A stretch of 64,000 nt of DNA, taken from contig JAQOOI010000073.1 of NCBI GenBank assembly GCA_028554645.1, forward strand, positions 682,001 through 746,000, given 5' to 3'. Numbering within the stretch: position 1 is the stretch's first letter; each line of letters opens with the position of its first letter. Shown piece after piece: positions 23,584-34,835 of this stretch. The DNA comes from Omphalotus guepiniiformis. Its lineage: Eukaryota > Basidiomycota > Agaricomycetes > Agaricales > Omphalotaceae. The notes under the pieces were generated by a model that saw only the letters and a program-made list of their open reading frames with translations, was not told the DNA's origin and ran no database searches. The position numbers were made by a program, and so were the translations under genes.

Positions 23584-25940
23584 TAAGATCGAAGCTACAC
23601 AACTCACCCGACCAACACAATTCAAATCGCCTTCTTGTTGCTATTTCAGTAGCAAGTAAGTTTCTCTTGACCCTTCACACGCTTACTTCATTTTCTCCCT
23701 TTGATATTCGGGTTTCCGTCCGAATTAGGAATCTGTGCTCCATTAGAGTAATTGCGCCTATAGTACAAACGAGTAACGTTGAGTCCGACTCGGTACTGGC
23801 AGCAGAAAGCATCGTCTGATAACCAACCTTCGGGGAGGGGACTTTGCGCTTGGGGAACGAGGTGCACTCCTAGAAAGGCACGCCCAGGTTTACTCAGCAA
23901 GCAAGCACAGATTAGGAACTCGTCTATTAGAGGCAGAAAAGGTCCCGAAATCTCTTTGTGAGGTTACTGATGGACCGAAGTAAACTCTACCATTACGGTG
24001 TAGTGACTATGAAATGAACGTGAGAGATACTCAAATGAGCACAATCCAACTCAAATCAAAATGATGTAGGGTGAGGTGTGACTGGCGTTGTCAGAGATTC
24101 CGCACAGTTAGACGCAACAATTGAACTTCGAATCTGCAGGGTTACAGATGTCTTTATCTCAATCTGGGTGAAAATGGCAGAGGGTATCTCAAAACACAAG
24201 ATTCAGACAGAAGGTAAGGGTGGTTTTCAGGGTTCAGGAGGGATTCAGGACAATCAATCTCGATGTTAAACTTGATCCAATGGTCAGACAATGCAGGGAA
24301 CAGTTTCAGATGCAGCACAGACAGTTTCAGCAGGCAGATTCAGCACAGACAGAACAGCAGTTTCAGCAAAGATTCAGTATCTCTTTCAATTTATCTGCCA
24401 CAAGGGACTTTACAGAAGTTTTCACAACTGGATATTTCTCGAACTGAACTCTAAAGAGCCAGGCTATATTTCGTCTAAGAAGGTTTTCCTGCTTTGGCTT
24501 GTAGCTTTGGGCAGTACTTGCTTAAGAAAATCTAAATAGATACTCTGTAAGCTATATATACTAAATCATAAAATCAAACATATATCTCGAAATTAAAAGA
24601 GTAATCTGAACAGTAAATGAGTCAAAAGTAAGTAAGTATCAATTGAGCAGAGATTGGATTCTTTTTAGGTAGTTTTCTAGGTAATTTTCCAGTTAGATAG
24701 TCAAAATGTAGGAAATTTGGGTATAGATTGGTATAAAAACAGAAATATATCGCTTTGTCCGCGTTCTAGGAGTGTTAGGGCGTACCCAGGGTATCTAAAT
24801 AAAGGTCCAGAACATGTAAATAGCAACCAGTATCCTGACAGGTGACATTCTCCTTAGTGCATTGCAAATCTGGTCCCCTATAAGTTTCTCCAAAATTGGC
24901 ACATTCTCCTCTACTAGGGCAGCATTAGGAGTTGTGTAGAAGCTCTAGAGCTTATCTAGACCATGCTTCATCGTTTCTATCAGCCACAGTAAGGTACAGT
25001 AGCTGTGCATTTCAAGTTTTACCCCTATACATCTCTTTTTGGTCAGATTTGTACTCAGGTTATATTTCTTGTTTAGGATAGCCCTCAGCTTCTCCTAGGA
25101 CAGTATTCTATCCCATAGTCTCGTCTAAGACCTTCAATTAGAGTGCCTTTGTCTTTCATCAAGTTCAGAGGGTTACTGAATTTCAGAGAGATACTCAGAT
25201 CCAGAGAGATACTCATTTTCAGTATCTAACTCCTTCCAGCATGAGTATTGAGTATCTAACTCATTTGTGCAGATGTAACTTTTGAATCTACTTCCATTAT
25301 TACACAGATTGGCATTTCATCTTAGTGACATTATGTTCACATAGTACTCAATGTACAATATTTCTCTGGTAATACAATCTTCAAGATTGCCCATATTCTC
25401 AGCATTCAATCTTATAGTGCCAACTTAGTTAGCAAGACCAGCTGGAACTTCCAAAGGACTTAGATAGTTGTTCAATTGAAGTAAAAATCCATCAACCCCT
25501 TGGATTACAGTCAACAACACTTGGTAGAGTCTCTAGTTATTAGAGGGTGGGTCTGACCAACTCAATCTGGTATGGAACATTGGAATTCCAACACAGCTGG
25601 AGAGGCATAACTAGTATCTCTTTGTATAACCCATTGGTCACAGTTGCTTAGTACCAGATTTAGTACTGTAGCAAACACTACACTTAGGCATTGTGAGTAC
25701 AAGTATGTTCCATGTCTTAACTAGCAGTCTGGGGTGACTCTAGTCCTTTATGTTCAGTTTCTAATGCTTGAACATTCCATATTTACTTCAATCTGATAGA
25801 TTTCAGCACTGAAAGGCTTTTTGACACAACAGCGTATCTTGACCACCACGCTCGTAACGAGACGCTGGTGGTCAATTTCGACCCCATGGGTCACTATCCA
25901 GCCCTAGGACCTGGTCTCGGCTGGCTGCGCCCTTAAGATG
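23584..25940. other. AT-rich transposon debris, no intact gene
   Basis: After the LTR comes about 500 bp of leader-like sequence, then around 24,200-24,380 a Gln/Phe-rich stretch built of repeated TTCAG words. From 24,540 to 25,800 the sequence is strongly AT-rich with no long frame. On the minus strand around 25,250-25,450 a broken frame resembles the copia-type protease/pre-integrase segment (VGTIRLNA ... ILYIEYYVNIMSLR), so this may be a decayed Ty1/copia piece. That reading is weak. Confidence 0.35.
25841..25873. repeat. Hairpin-forming inverted repeat
   Basis: Outer arms GACCACCA and TGGTGGTC enclose an inner perfect stem CTCGT-A-ACGAG. It lies about 100 bp before an LTR-like TGTTGGTG start, in the middle of the transposon island. 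Confidence 0.6.
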
Positions 25941-25986
25941 TATGTTTGTTGGTGTACACTGCCTCCTTTCCCATTCGTGGTACAAT

Positions 25987-26109
25987 CGTTACTTCTCCCT
26001 CTTTTCATGTCGTGCTCGCTGTCTCGCTGTCTCCCCCACATCCTCGATCGTTACTTTAACCTCTTTTCATGTCGTGCTCGCTGTCTCACTGTCTCCCCCA
26101 CATCATTGT
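25987..26109 (+). repeat. 62-bp tandem repeat, two copies
   Basis: Two copies with a 62-bp period starting CGTTACTT, both containing CTCTTTTCATGTCGTGCTCG and CTGTCTCCCCCACATC. They lie 45 bp downstream of TGTTGGTGTACACTGCC, which looks like an LTR start, so this may be part of a second, unrelated LTR. No partner LTR was found in the window. Confidence 0.6.
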
Positions 26110-26274
26110 TGTATCGTAATCATGTTCTTGTCCGGTTGTTACACCAGAACATTCTCTTGCTATCATCGTCGCTATCATGTTGTTATGTTGTGTCTTAAAA
26201 TGTATCTACAAATTGATTTTAGTGCATTGTTTCAAATAAATGTGTGTTCACAGATGCATAGATTTCAATTACAA

Positions 26275-26655
26275 CTACGACAACGATAAGGACAGCTCTT
26301 GGAAAGAATATCGATGAGCTTCGAAGTTCTTCTTAACATGAGACCATCCGCCTAAAAGTTCATCGCACACCACCTCCTCGAACCAACCGATGACACGCGA
26401 GATGGAGCTTGAGATAGACCGTACTCGATCGTATTCAGGACCGGCTCCAAAATGCTGAAGCACCTCACCACCATATCGTGTGCTACGACCTCGAAGTTTA
26501 TCGAGTCGGTCTACAATGTCTTCCAAATCTGTCGTTGTTCGTTTGGGGCCCCTTTCAAGCTTGAGAAAATTTATGACGGTCGTTTCAAGATATTTGTGAG
26601 GAGAAGTGCTGACGAAGTTGTCAAAGTAAATTTTGAGATGTTCTGCGCGTTCCAC
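26275..26655 (-). pseudogene. Unrecognised coding fragment in transposon island
   Basis: About 126 codons stay open, starting from a GTG rather than ATG, with a helix-rich, charged composition (LEDIVDRLDKLRGR, ISRVIGWFEEVVCDELLGGW). The frame also stays open upstream, so this is probably an internal or terminal exon of a captured or degraded gene. I do not recognise the family. It ends at 26275 just inside the LTR-like segment. Confidence 0.3.
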
Positions 26656-27591
26656 ATAGTAGAAACAACTATTCTTCCTCTTCTTTTCCCTGTAATATAT
26701 TCAATGTTTATTCTCATGAAGCTTGGATAAGAATGAAAACCTACTGATCGCTTCCAGCTTGAGGGGCAAGTGAAAGTGGGCCCAATGGATCAGGACATCG
26801 AACAGTGTTCACCGGATGGCTCTTGCGATATTCTTTCCGTCGGCGTTCCCGAATGCCATCTAGACCATCTTTGTTTCTATATGTTGTACAAAGTCAGCCG
26901 ACGGTTTGTAAGTTGTGCTCATATGACATTTGTACCTGTTATAGTAACGTCTGTCCTTTGCTCTCTTTGCTTCCAGCCTCTCCTCTGGTGTGCTATACAG
27001 TCATGGACGCCCCATAGAGCCTCAATAGACTTGAGAGAAAGAGACGGAACAAATAGTGCAAGTAAAGGTCGGAAGGAAGTAGTCGGGCAAAGGTATGTAG
27101 TTCAAGGTACTTGGGAAACCGTTAAGCAACTTCTGGCTGATACAGTGATTTCGTCCGACTTTTACTCAACTCATTATTTCCTGATTGTATTAGTCCCTTT
27201 TGCCTTCAAGAAACTCCTATATCTTGTATTTCTATTTGGTCGACCGTCTGTAGTATGCAAAATGTGGATCGCACATCCAGGTAATGTCCCCTCACATCGT
27301 ACTGAGACATGTTCGACACTTATATTGTTCATATTACATCTCAGCTTCGTATTTCTATCTCTTCTCGCATCTGTCCCATCTACTATTGCCTCAATCCAAG
27401 TATTTCCTAAGTGTGAAGCTCGCAACCATGCCTGAAGTACAAACTGTGCACTGTGCCATGCTCATTATAGGTGAGTACTACTTATTGCATAGGCAAGAAA
27501 TTACTAATTGATTGATCATCGTGTCCCAGCTAGAAGCCTCTTCCAGTTTTTGCCCTGCCTTCTTTTCGACCGTCATCTAGTCCCCACCTTG
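26656..27591. other. Spacer inside the transposon island
   Basis: One plus-strand frame of about 220 codons (26770-27435) is open but lacks any domain resemblance and has a Cys/Leu/Phe-rich, non-coding character. I see no terminal inverted repeat that would mark the left end of the KDZ element, although that end should lie here or upstream. Confidence 0.35.
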
Positions 27592-28651
27592 ATGTCCCGG
27601 AAACGCTCTCCAACATCCACCACATCCATGGTAAGACCCGTTTACGAAACTCCCCAAAGACTCTTTCTTATCTTTTCTGTCTAGATACGTCGCAGTAAGC
27701 GTATACAGAGTCTACATGCGCAAGTAGCTCAGCACGCCGTACGTGTACCTGCCTTTTTTTTACTTCATCTATGCACACACCTTTTTTTGTGTCCAGCTTC
27801 GTCGTAGCTCCCAGGTCCAATTTTTACACAACCCTTCCCCTCAAGAGCCTATTGTTCAGACAAGGGCACGATTCAATACCCATTCTCGACGTTCTCGTAT
27901 CACACACTTCAACACTGCTTGCAAGAAGCACACCACGCCACCACCTTCAGCGCCCCCCAACTCACCAAATAGGCTTTCTTCCGACACCTCACCCCCACCC
28001 AACCCCCAATTGTCCTGCTCCTCGACGCTCGAACGTCTTTGCTTCCAGTCATGTGTTGCGCAGGGCCCTTCCCAAGTGAGCGCGTCCCCAGCGACACTGG
28101 TTCACCAACGTCTTCCTCCTCAGCCGCGTGTTGTGGCAGCATATCATGTTGATTGGGTAGACTTCAAATTTCCCCAAAAGTTCGAACTTGCTGTCCGTCA
28201 CGGCGGGCTCTCGTCGCTCATATCCTGAAATCTATGATTCCTTCATACAGCAGTTCCCCAAAGAAGCCGTGATACCCACCGGAGACGAAGAAATCGATAA
28301 ACGTTTAGTCTATCTACATAAGGAGGTATCTATTTTTTTGGACTCTCTAGCTTTTCTTGGCTAACAGATATCCAGATGCTCCGTCGTGCGCTCTACAAAC
28401 GCTATCTCCCTCGCATGCAGACGTATGGCTGGGATATTAATTACATCCACGATGCCTCCCTCCCTATACCACAGTTGGAATACGAAACTTCTGTCTATGA
28501 AATGCTTATCAAGCCTCGTCAAGAATGGCCCTCACCTGCCCCTTCTGACACGCCCCCCACGGAGCTCGTTCTTTTTGACGACAAGGCATTCAAAGAGAAC
28601 GAGGACGGTTACATACAGAGTCTTAGAGAAGGTTACATGCAGAGTCCTTGA
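27592..28651 (+). CDS. Unknown Pro/Ser-rich protein upstream of KDZ transposase
   Basis: Five exons can be joined with GT-AG introns: 27592-27630, 27685-27738, 27797-28075, 28161-28325, 28376-28651, every junction in phase 0, 813 nt (270 residues). The N-terminus is basic (MSRKRSPTS, IRRSKRIQSLHAQ), followed by a Pro/Ser-rich disordered stretch, a segment PEIYDSFIQQFPKEAVI, a positively charged helix MLRRALYKRYLPRMQ and an acidic tail. No family was recognised. The consistent splice phases argue for a real, recently functional gene. It ends 134 bp before the start of the KDZ transposase in the same orientation, so it could be a second gene of that element, perhaps nuclear and DNA-binding; that is inference. 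Confidence 0.5.
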
Positions 28652-28785
28652 TCTCGTTGGTAATTAGGCCCACAATTTTGTAAATGCAGCATCTATATAC
28701 CTCATCTCATGAAGCTATTATTTTTCCTGCTATATAAATCACTGGTTAGAGGACAGAACCTTCAATCCCCTTGACTCTGTGTACA

Positions 28786-31700
28786 ATGCCTCTTAGGTCT
28801 AAGAAACTGAAGTACTCTGAAATGGACATGTATTCGTCAGACTCCGAGGAAGAGACGGTCTTTTCCTCCCAAATGGAGATACATCGCCACACGGAGTTTT
28901 CGAGCGCGGACACGCGATCAACAGTTTCCTTTCTCCAGGCTGAAGTGCCCATCGACATCTCTCAACCCTCTACCAGCTCTGGCTGGCTCTTACCATCAGA
29001 CCCTCCGACAGCATACTTGAACGAGACCTCAATGGATTCTGAAACCTACAATGATGACAGCGACAGCGACGACGGCGATTTGATTCAGGCACAATCTGAC
29101 AGGTTTCTGGACCCGAACTATGTACAGAGGACGGACCTCATTGACGAAGAATGTGAGACTCATATTGTGCAGATTGAGCCACCACGATCTCGATATCAAG
29201 CGGTATGTGTGTACTGTTTTGTCCCAGAACTCAAATCTCAGCAGCATTCATTCAAGGATGATCCTTTGAGAATGTGGATGGACAATAAAGACTCATTTCT
29301 TGCTGAACTTCTTTGCCTTGAGGGACCCGGGTGGGAGGCGACACATTGTTCTGCATGCCAGCTTCTATTTCCGAATCCAATCGAACTGGAGACCATTGAC
29401 GTTGTCCAATGCATTTCGTGTCTAGACAACTCGTTACTATGCCGAGAATGCATCGTTCAGCGTCACACTACTAGTCCATTTCATCGGTTTCGGGTACGCT
29501 CAATTTTTCTGACCTATGATCTACTTTCACCTAAAACATCACAGAGTTGGAACGGGAAGTTTTTCAGCAATATTACTTTGAATGATCTCGGATATCGGTT
29601 GCAATTGGGGCACTCACCTCACCAGAGATGCCTTAGTCCTTCTAGCGCTGCAAACTTCGTAATAGTCGACGTCAATGGAATTTACGAAACATCTTTGGAC
29701 TTCTGTGGTTGCCGTGGTATTCCTGATCGAGTCACTCAGCTCCTATGATTTAGATTGTTTCCGGCTACAGTGGTGAATCCGCAAACGGCAGTGACATTTC
29801 GCTTCCTCGAAACTTTTCAGATGCTTAATTTCATGTCAAAGATATCTGTATTCGAGTTTTATCAGACCGTTGTCCGACTTACTGACAATACTGGCACGGT
29901 GACTGTTCCTGTAAGTCGTTTTATCTGTTCTCGGGGCAGACTACTAACTTGCAATTTTAGGATCGCTACAAGGAGGCTAGGCGGACCGTTCGGGAGTGGC
30001 GTCATCTTCGAATGCTCAAGCGCGCTGGTCGTGGACATGCTGATGGTGGTCCTGCGGCAACTAGGCCGGGAGAGTGTGCCGTCTTGTGCCCGGCGTGTCC
30101 ATACCCCAAGATCAATCTCCCAGAGAATTATTGTTTGCAGCCTGATAGGTTTGTTTGACATTTCACTGAGCCGTGCACATGGATCTCAAATCAGTTCATA
30201 GTTGGAAATACGCCATGTTTCTTGGCATTGATGCAAACTTTCAACTGAAGCGGGCTGATGTTTCGAGTGAACAGAAGGATCCTGGTCTCAATCAAGGCTA
30301 CGCATACTACGTGAATCCTACCCAGTTCAAGGACTATCTCAACGAGTTTGGAGTCAAGGTGGCCGATGACAAGAGTTCGTGCAATGATCATAATGCCATT
30401 AAACAAGCGTCGATGAGAGGTGGAAAAGGGACTGCGTCTACAGGGATTGGTGCAGTCGATTGCGCACGTCACGATATGAAAAGGCCGCTGTCAGTTGGTG
30501 ATCTGCAAAAGGGTGAGAGGTAAGTACAAGTGTCAAGAATTTCCAGGATGATCGGAGTTGACGTACATGCGAACGGTCAAACGTTCATTAACATTCACAG
30601 ATATGTCAACATGGATTATTTTTTCTTGTCTAGTGTCGGTCAGAACACCCCAATGTCGCTGGTTGTGTCATATGATATAGGCTGCCAGTGGTCTCGTAAT
30701 TTGTTCAAGCGTATTGAAGAATATCCTCCATTGCTTCGTCCTCATGAAAATCAAAAATTGCGATTTCTTGTACCGAAATTTCATCTTGCTGCTCATATTC
30801 CACGTTGTCAAGCCTATTACTCTTTCAATTACACTCAGCATGTGGGGAGAACAGATGGAGAAGCTCCGGAACGAGGCTGGGCTGCCGCCAATGCCATGTG
30901 TACCAGTATCCGTGAGATGGGTCCAGGTTCGTATCGCGACACCCTGGATGACATCTTCGGTGATTACAATTACCGAAAGCGATTGTTACTCCGTAGGTTT
31001 GGTTCCGCTGCCCATTGTGAATCCATAACTCACTGAAATTTCTATACACCTCAGCAACTCAAATGCTGAGGAGACTCGAGGATGCTATAGAGGACAAACT
31101 CACGCACGCACACGTTCTTGAGCTCCTCAATCACGCCTTGCCATCAGAGAATATTGCAACCTGGGAGGCAGCTGTCAGTGCCTGGGAAGCAGATCCAAGC
31201 AAGCCGAATCCATTCTTTTCCACATCAGCATGTAAGTTCTAATCCGGCTAAGCTAATGAGAATTCGAATTGATACCATAGATACAGCTGCGTCTTTCAAT
31301 ACTGTTTGCCTCGAGCTGGCAGAGGAGGATGCTAAGAGACATCAGGAGGAGGAGAAACTACATACAGTAACTCCGAGTAGTATGATCTTGAAGGGTCTCG
31401 CTTTGGAGGAGGAGCAGTAAGAAAATTGAATGTTTTATCCCACCGTATTCCGCTCATATTTTATTTAGAGCTGAACTTGAGCAAGAGGAGAAGAACATAG
31501 CAAAGAAGCTACATGCGACTCCGCTTCAGAAGTCGAAGGTAATCGAGACAGGGACCCGCCTGCAGCGAAAAATTGACGCATGGACTGCTATACAGGAAGT
31601 ATACATGCCTCGTGTGGGATATCTCCGGTCTCAGGCTGATGCAGAAGGCGCAAAACAGGTTCCCGCCTCATCATTCTCGCTCATGCTTCCCTCCTCCTGC

Positions 31701-32568
31701 AATTCAACTATCAAAGTCAACCGCAATCTCTTGCGATACGAGTTTCGATTGCGACTTGCTCGTGCTAATGATATTCTCGCAGAACTAAGGCGACATCTTT
31801 TGTTGAGAAACTCCCTATGGCAATACAAAATGCGATTCATTCGGGGACAGGATCAGTTGACAAGGTCTCAAACTGTCATTAATGGCGTAATTGATAAGGT
31901 GATGACAGATACAGCCCGGTATCGACGGAATTACTCGGCTCTCGAGAAGTTGGCAACCGTTCTTGGGGAAGCTGCATGGAAAAGCCACCTGAAGGTGCTT
32001 GCAGACGAGGATGTAGTTGCATTCAAGGATGCACCAGAGTCAGAAGGAAAGTGTGTATTGTCTTGGATTTGGTTGGTTGAAGGGGTCAGCAACGATGAGA
32101 ATGCAGTGAACGAAGGTATGCTTTTTAATTCATTGTTGTATTGTCACTTAGTTGACAAGGGATGTCAATGATTTCCGAACAGTGCTGTCCATCGAATGGT
32201 GCAAGGCACGCGCTCGGGCTTCTCGCTACGCAGAGGAAGTCACACTACTGGAAGAAGAGATGCGGCGCGTGAAAGCATTCTATCAATGGCAAATCCAAGT
32301 CTGGCAGGCTCGTGCCAAATATCATACTGTCCCTAACAACCATTTCCCACTTGACATGCAGTCGGAATCTTTCCGGCATGGGGCAATCGCTTATGCTCTG
32401 CGCCAGGAAAACATCACATATCGCATGCTGAATCATTGCAAGAATATCTGGAAGGATGTTGGATTGCTCATAGCGGACCCTTTGATGTATTTCACGGGCT
32501 TAGCTCTAGGAGAAAGAAGCCAGGGGCGCGAGAGAAAAGGGCTGCTGTTGTGGTGTCAAACATCCTGA
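28786..32568 (+). pseudogene. KDZ transposase with CxC2 cysteine cluster, one in-frame stop
   Basis: DNA transposase of the Kyakuja-Dileera-Zisupton class, which moves elements by cut-and-paste with a DDE-type nuclease. The N-terminal part (28786 onward) is acidic, then a CxC2-type cysteine cluster follows: CSACQLLF, CISCLDNSLLCRECI, FCGC. The transposase core has IDANFQLKRADVSSEQKDPGL, CNDHNAIKQ, GAVDCARHDMKRPLSVGDLQ, VSYDIGCQW, VPKFHLAAHI and VGRTDGEAPERGWA. A long basic coiled region ends at 32568. Introns with good GT-AG ends interrupt it throughout. The only lesion I find is TGA at 29746-29748, between TQLL and RLFPATV, where family logic expects Arg (CGA). A single C-to-T change explains it. 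The element was therefore active until recently or is only just inactivated. No terminal inverted repeats were found. Confidence 0.88.
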
Positions 32569-33127
32569 AACGTGCTCACGCAGTTGAGTAGAAATTGAGT
32601 AGAATGTTTTGGTATGCATGGACAGTAGCACGGGTATATTTTGTCTGTATTATAGTATAATATACACAGAGACGCGAAAGCGAAAGTGTGGAGGACGAAG
32701 GGGGCATACGGGCCGTGCATCCGGGCCAAAACATGATGTCATAAAAAGACAAACATATATACCAAATATCTGCCAAGGGAAGGAGCTTGGGCGCTCAGCG
32801 CTCAGGCCTCAGGCCCAGGGCTAAACGCAAAGAAAAACGGAACATATACTGTAGATGAAAGTCAAGAAAATGGAAGCGACGTCAAGACTACACAGATCCG
32901 TGCCTGATTCGTCAAACCCCGTCAACTCGCATTCGCGTTCCCTCTGAATTGAACCAGCTACTCATGCAGACCAACCGCTACATACATACAGACCAACCGC
33001 TACAGTATACGCACCAACCATTCACCCCAACCGCTATGAACTCGTCTGCCCACCCCCCTTCTAGATGACTGTAATCCTCAGTAACTTTGGCCCAGCGTGA
33101 TATATAACCTTTCATGCTAACCAGTGT

Positions 33128-33143
33128 GGCTGATATATCAGCC
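33128..33143. repeat. 16-bp perfect palindrome GGCTGATATATCAGCC
   Basis: A perfect palindrome lies about 40 bp upstream of where the chromovirus integrase reading resumes, with a related GGTGATATATCATTCC just after it. It could mark the junction between inserted sequence and the chromovirus interior. Confidence 0.5.
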
Positions 33144-33169
33144 TTCGCTTGGTGGATGCAGCTGGTGAT

Positions 33170-34372
33170 ATATCATTCCCACAGCCTCTGTTGATCCCAC
33201 AGCACAGGAATTTGCTGATAAGATGATCAAGATCAGGGACGAAGTAGGGGCAGCGCTTAAGAAGGCAAAAGAAGACATGACTCGGTATTACGACAAGAAG
33301 AGGAAACCATCAGTCGAATATAAGCCTAATGACAAAGTATGGCTTGAAGCGACAAACCTGACTTCTGATCGACCAATGAAGAAGTTGGATGATAAACGAT
33401 TTGGTCCTTTTGAAGTCGTAAAGAAAGTGTTACGAACGTTTTCTTTTTCATCTTATCTCATTGTTTGTGCATATAGACACTTTTATTATCAGTAGATAAC
33501 ATCGTAAGTTATAGATCTAGGGTTATATTAAATACACACGTATGTAGCATGATGATCAAGATCAAGTATGTAGACCTCAAGGCGATCACGATCATTAATG
33601 AAGTACTTGAGGCGATCGAACTCATGGTAGACACACGGTGGATTAGTCAAGGGTTATAGCCCAGGGTTTAGGGTTTTATTTACGTATATAATAAGTCCGC
33701 TTAGGTAGATATTTCTTTAGCTTCGATCTTGTCAATAACTCCTCGAGTTTGGACTTGTACTTAGCATACTTCCTTGTATCGTCTCTTTTCTCAATTCCAC
33801 TTTCTGCTTTTCTCTTACTCGTGTGAAACTAAGATCATTGTGTTTGGTTATTTGAGTTTGATAACTCGAGTCGCTGACAGAAAGTTGGAGCGACGTCGTA
33901 TCAACTAAAGATACCGAAGACTTGGAAGAGGATACATCCAGTCTTTAACGAAGTCCTACTGTCACCCTATCATCCGCCTGAATTTCCCGAGCAGCCTAAG
34001 AATGATAATCCGCCACCAGTGATAGAAGGAGAAGAACCGGAGTTCGAAGTGGAAGAGATAGTAGATTCAGGGAAATATAGGGGAGGGAGATTCAGATACA
34101 AAGTCCAATGGAAGGGATACTCGCGGCACGAACAAACATGGGAACCATTAGCAAACCTTGCAAACGCAAAAGAAGCAATCGAAGAGTTCCATAAAAAATT
34201 CCCCACTAAACCACGACCACCTCAGTTAAGAAAGATTGAGGTCCCAATTTCCTTATTCCCGACATCATTGTTACGACCTATCCCTGAAGCATGTACGGAA
34301 GTAGTAGAAACGAAGAAGATGCCGACAGAAGCATTAGCAGTGAAGTTAGGACGATGGGGACATCGTCCCTAA
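33170..34372 (+). pseudogene. Chromovirus integrase C-terminus and chromodomain, split by solo LTR
   Basis: The remaining 3' end of a Ty3/gypsy pol gene. Before the interruption (33,170-33,427) the frame reads TAQEFADKMIKIRDEVG, then DKVWLEATNL and KRFGPFEVVKK, the integrase tail with its GPF/Y module. After the solo LTR (from 33,885) the same frame resumes with SYQLKIPKTWKRIHPVF, then a chromodomain (EFEVEEIVDSGKYRGGRFRY, VQWKGY, TWEPLANL) and a basic tail to the stop at 34372. Chromodomains steer such elements to marked chromatin. Upstream of about 33,170 the frame closes and the rest of pol is absent, so the element cannot move by itself. Confidence 0.88.
33428..33879 (+). repeat. Solo LTR inserted in integrase, target duplication GAAAG
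   Basis: A third LTR copy of the same family, with TGTTACGAAC and CTGACA ends. GAAAG at 33423-33427 is repeated at 33880-33884, so it inserted as a separate event and later lost its interior by LTR-LTR recombination. It is more diverged from the other two copies than they are from each other (for example GATAACATCG for GATAGCATCT and GTTTGATAAC for GTTTATAAC), indicating another source copy. Confidence 0.9.
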
Positions 34373-34380
34373 GGAGGGGG
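34371..34380 (+). promoter_or_regulatory. Polypurine tract of chromovirus
   Basis: AAGGAGGGGG lies just after the stop codon of the pol remnant and 3 bp before the 3' LTR start, the expected place for the plus-strand primer of reverse transcription. Confidence 0.75.
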
Positions 34381-34383
34381 TCA

Positions 34384-34835
34384 TGTTACGAACGTTTTCT
34401 TTTTTCATCTTATCTCATTGTTTGTACATATAGACACTTTTATTATCAGTAGATAGCATCTTAAGTTATAGATCTAGGGTTATATTAAATACACATGTAG
34501 GTAGCATGATGATCGAGATCAAGCATGTAGACCTCAAGGCGATCACAATCATTAATGAAACACTTGAGGCGATCGAACTCATGGTAGACACACGGTGGAT
34601 TAGTCAAGGGTTATAGCCCAGGGTTTAGGGTTTTATTTACGTATATAACAAGTCCGCTTAGGTAGATATTTCTTTAGCTTCGATCTTGTCAATAACTCCT
34701 CGAGTTTAGACTTGTACTTAGCATACTTCCTTGTATCGTCTCTTTTCTCAATTCCACTTTCTGCTTTTCTCTTACTCGTGTGAAACTAAGATCATTGTGC
34801 TTGGTTATTTGAGTTTATAACTCGAGTCGCTGACA
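34384..34835 (+). repeat. 3' LTR of chromovirus
   Basis: 452 bp, same ends as the 5' LTR and followed by CTATG, the duplicate of the 5 bp left of position 23131. Together with the polypurine tract at its left it defines the right end of the element. Confidence 0.9.

Larger units (their letters stand above)
23131..34835 (+). mobile_element. Ty3/gypsy chromovirus remnant with nested insertions
   Basis: Two near-identical LTRs (23131-23583 and 34384-34835) in the same orientation begin TGTTACGAAC and end CTGACA. The 5 bp before the first and after the second are both CTATG, the expected 5-bp target duplication of one insertion. A polypurine tract lies just before the right LTR. Inside, only the integrase C-terminus with chromodomain remains (about 33,170-34,372); gag, protease, reverse transcriptase, RNase H and the integrase core are missing. 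The interior instead holds AT-rich debris, an LTR-like boundary, a five-exon unknown gene and a KDZ transposase gene. A solo LTR is inserted in the integrase remnant. The element therefore acted as a landing site for later insertions, with loss of its own coding region. Confidence 0.85.

Noticed and set aside
25980..26110. Tandem repeat considered as a CRISPR-like array
   Set aside because: Only two adjoining 62-bp units without spacers, in a eukaryotic transposon context.
26770..27435. 221-codon plus-strand open frame in the transposon island
   Set aside because: Cys/Phe/Leu-rich without recognisable blocks; no upstream or downstream exon continuity and no match to the transposase.
27592..28651. 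Upstream gene considered as a TET/JBP dioxygenase, known passengers of KDZ elements
   Set aside because: No HxD...H iron-binding pattern or downstream Arg signature is visible in the spliced protein.
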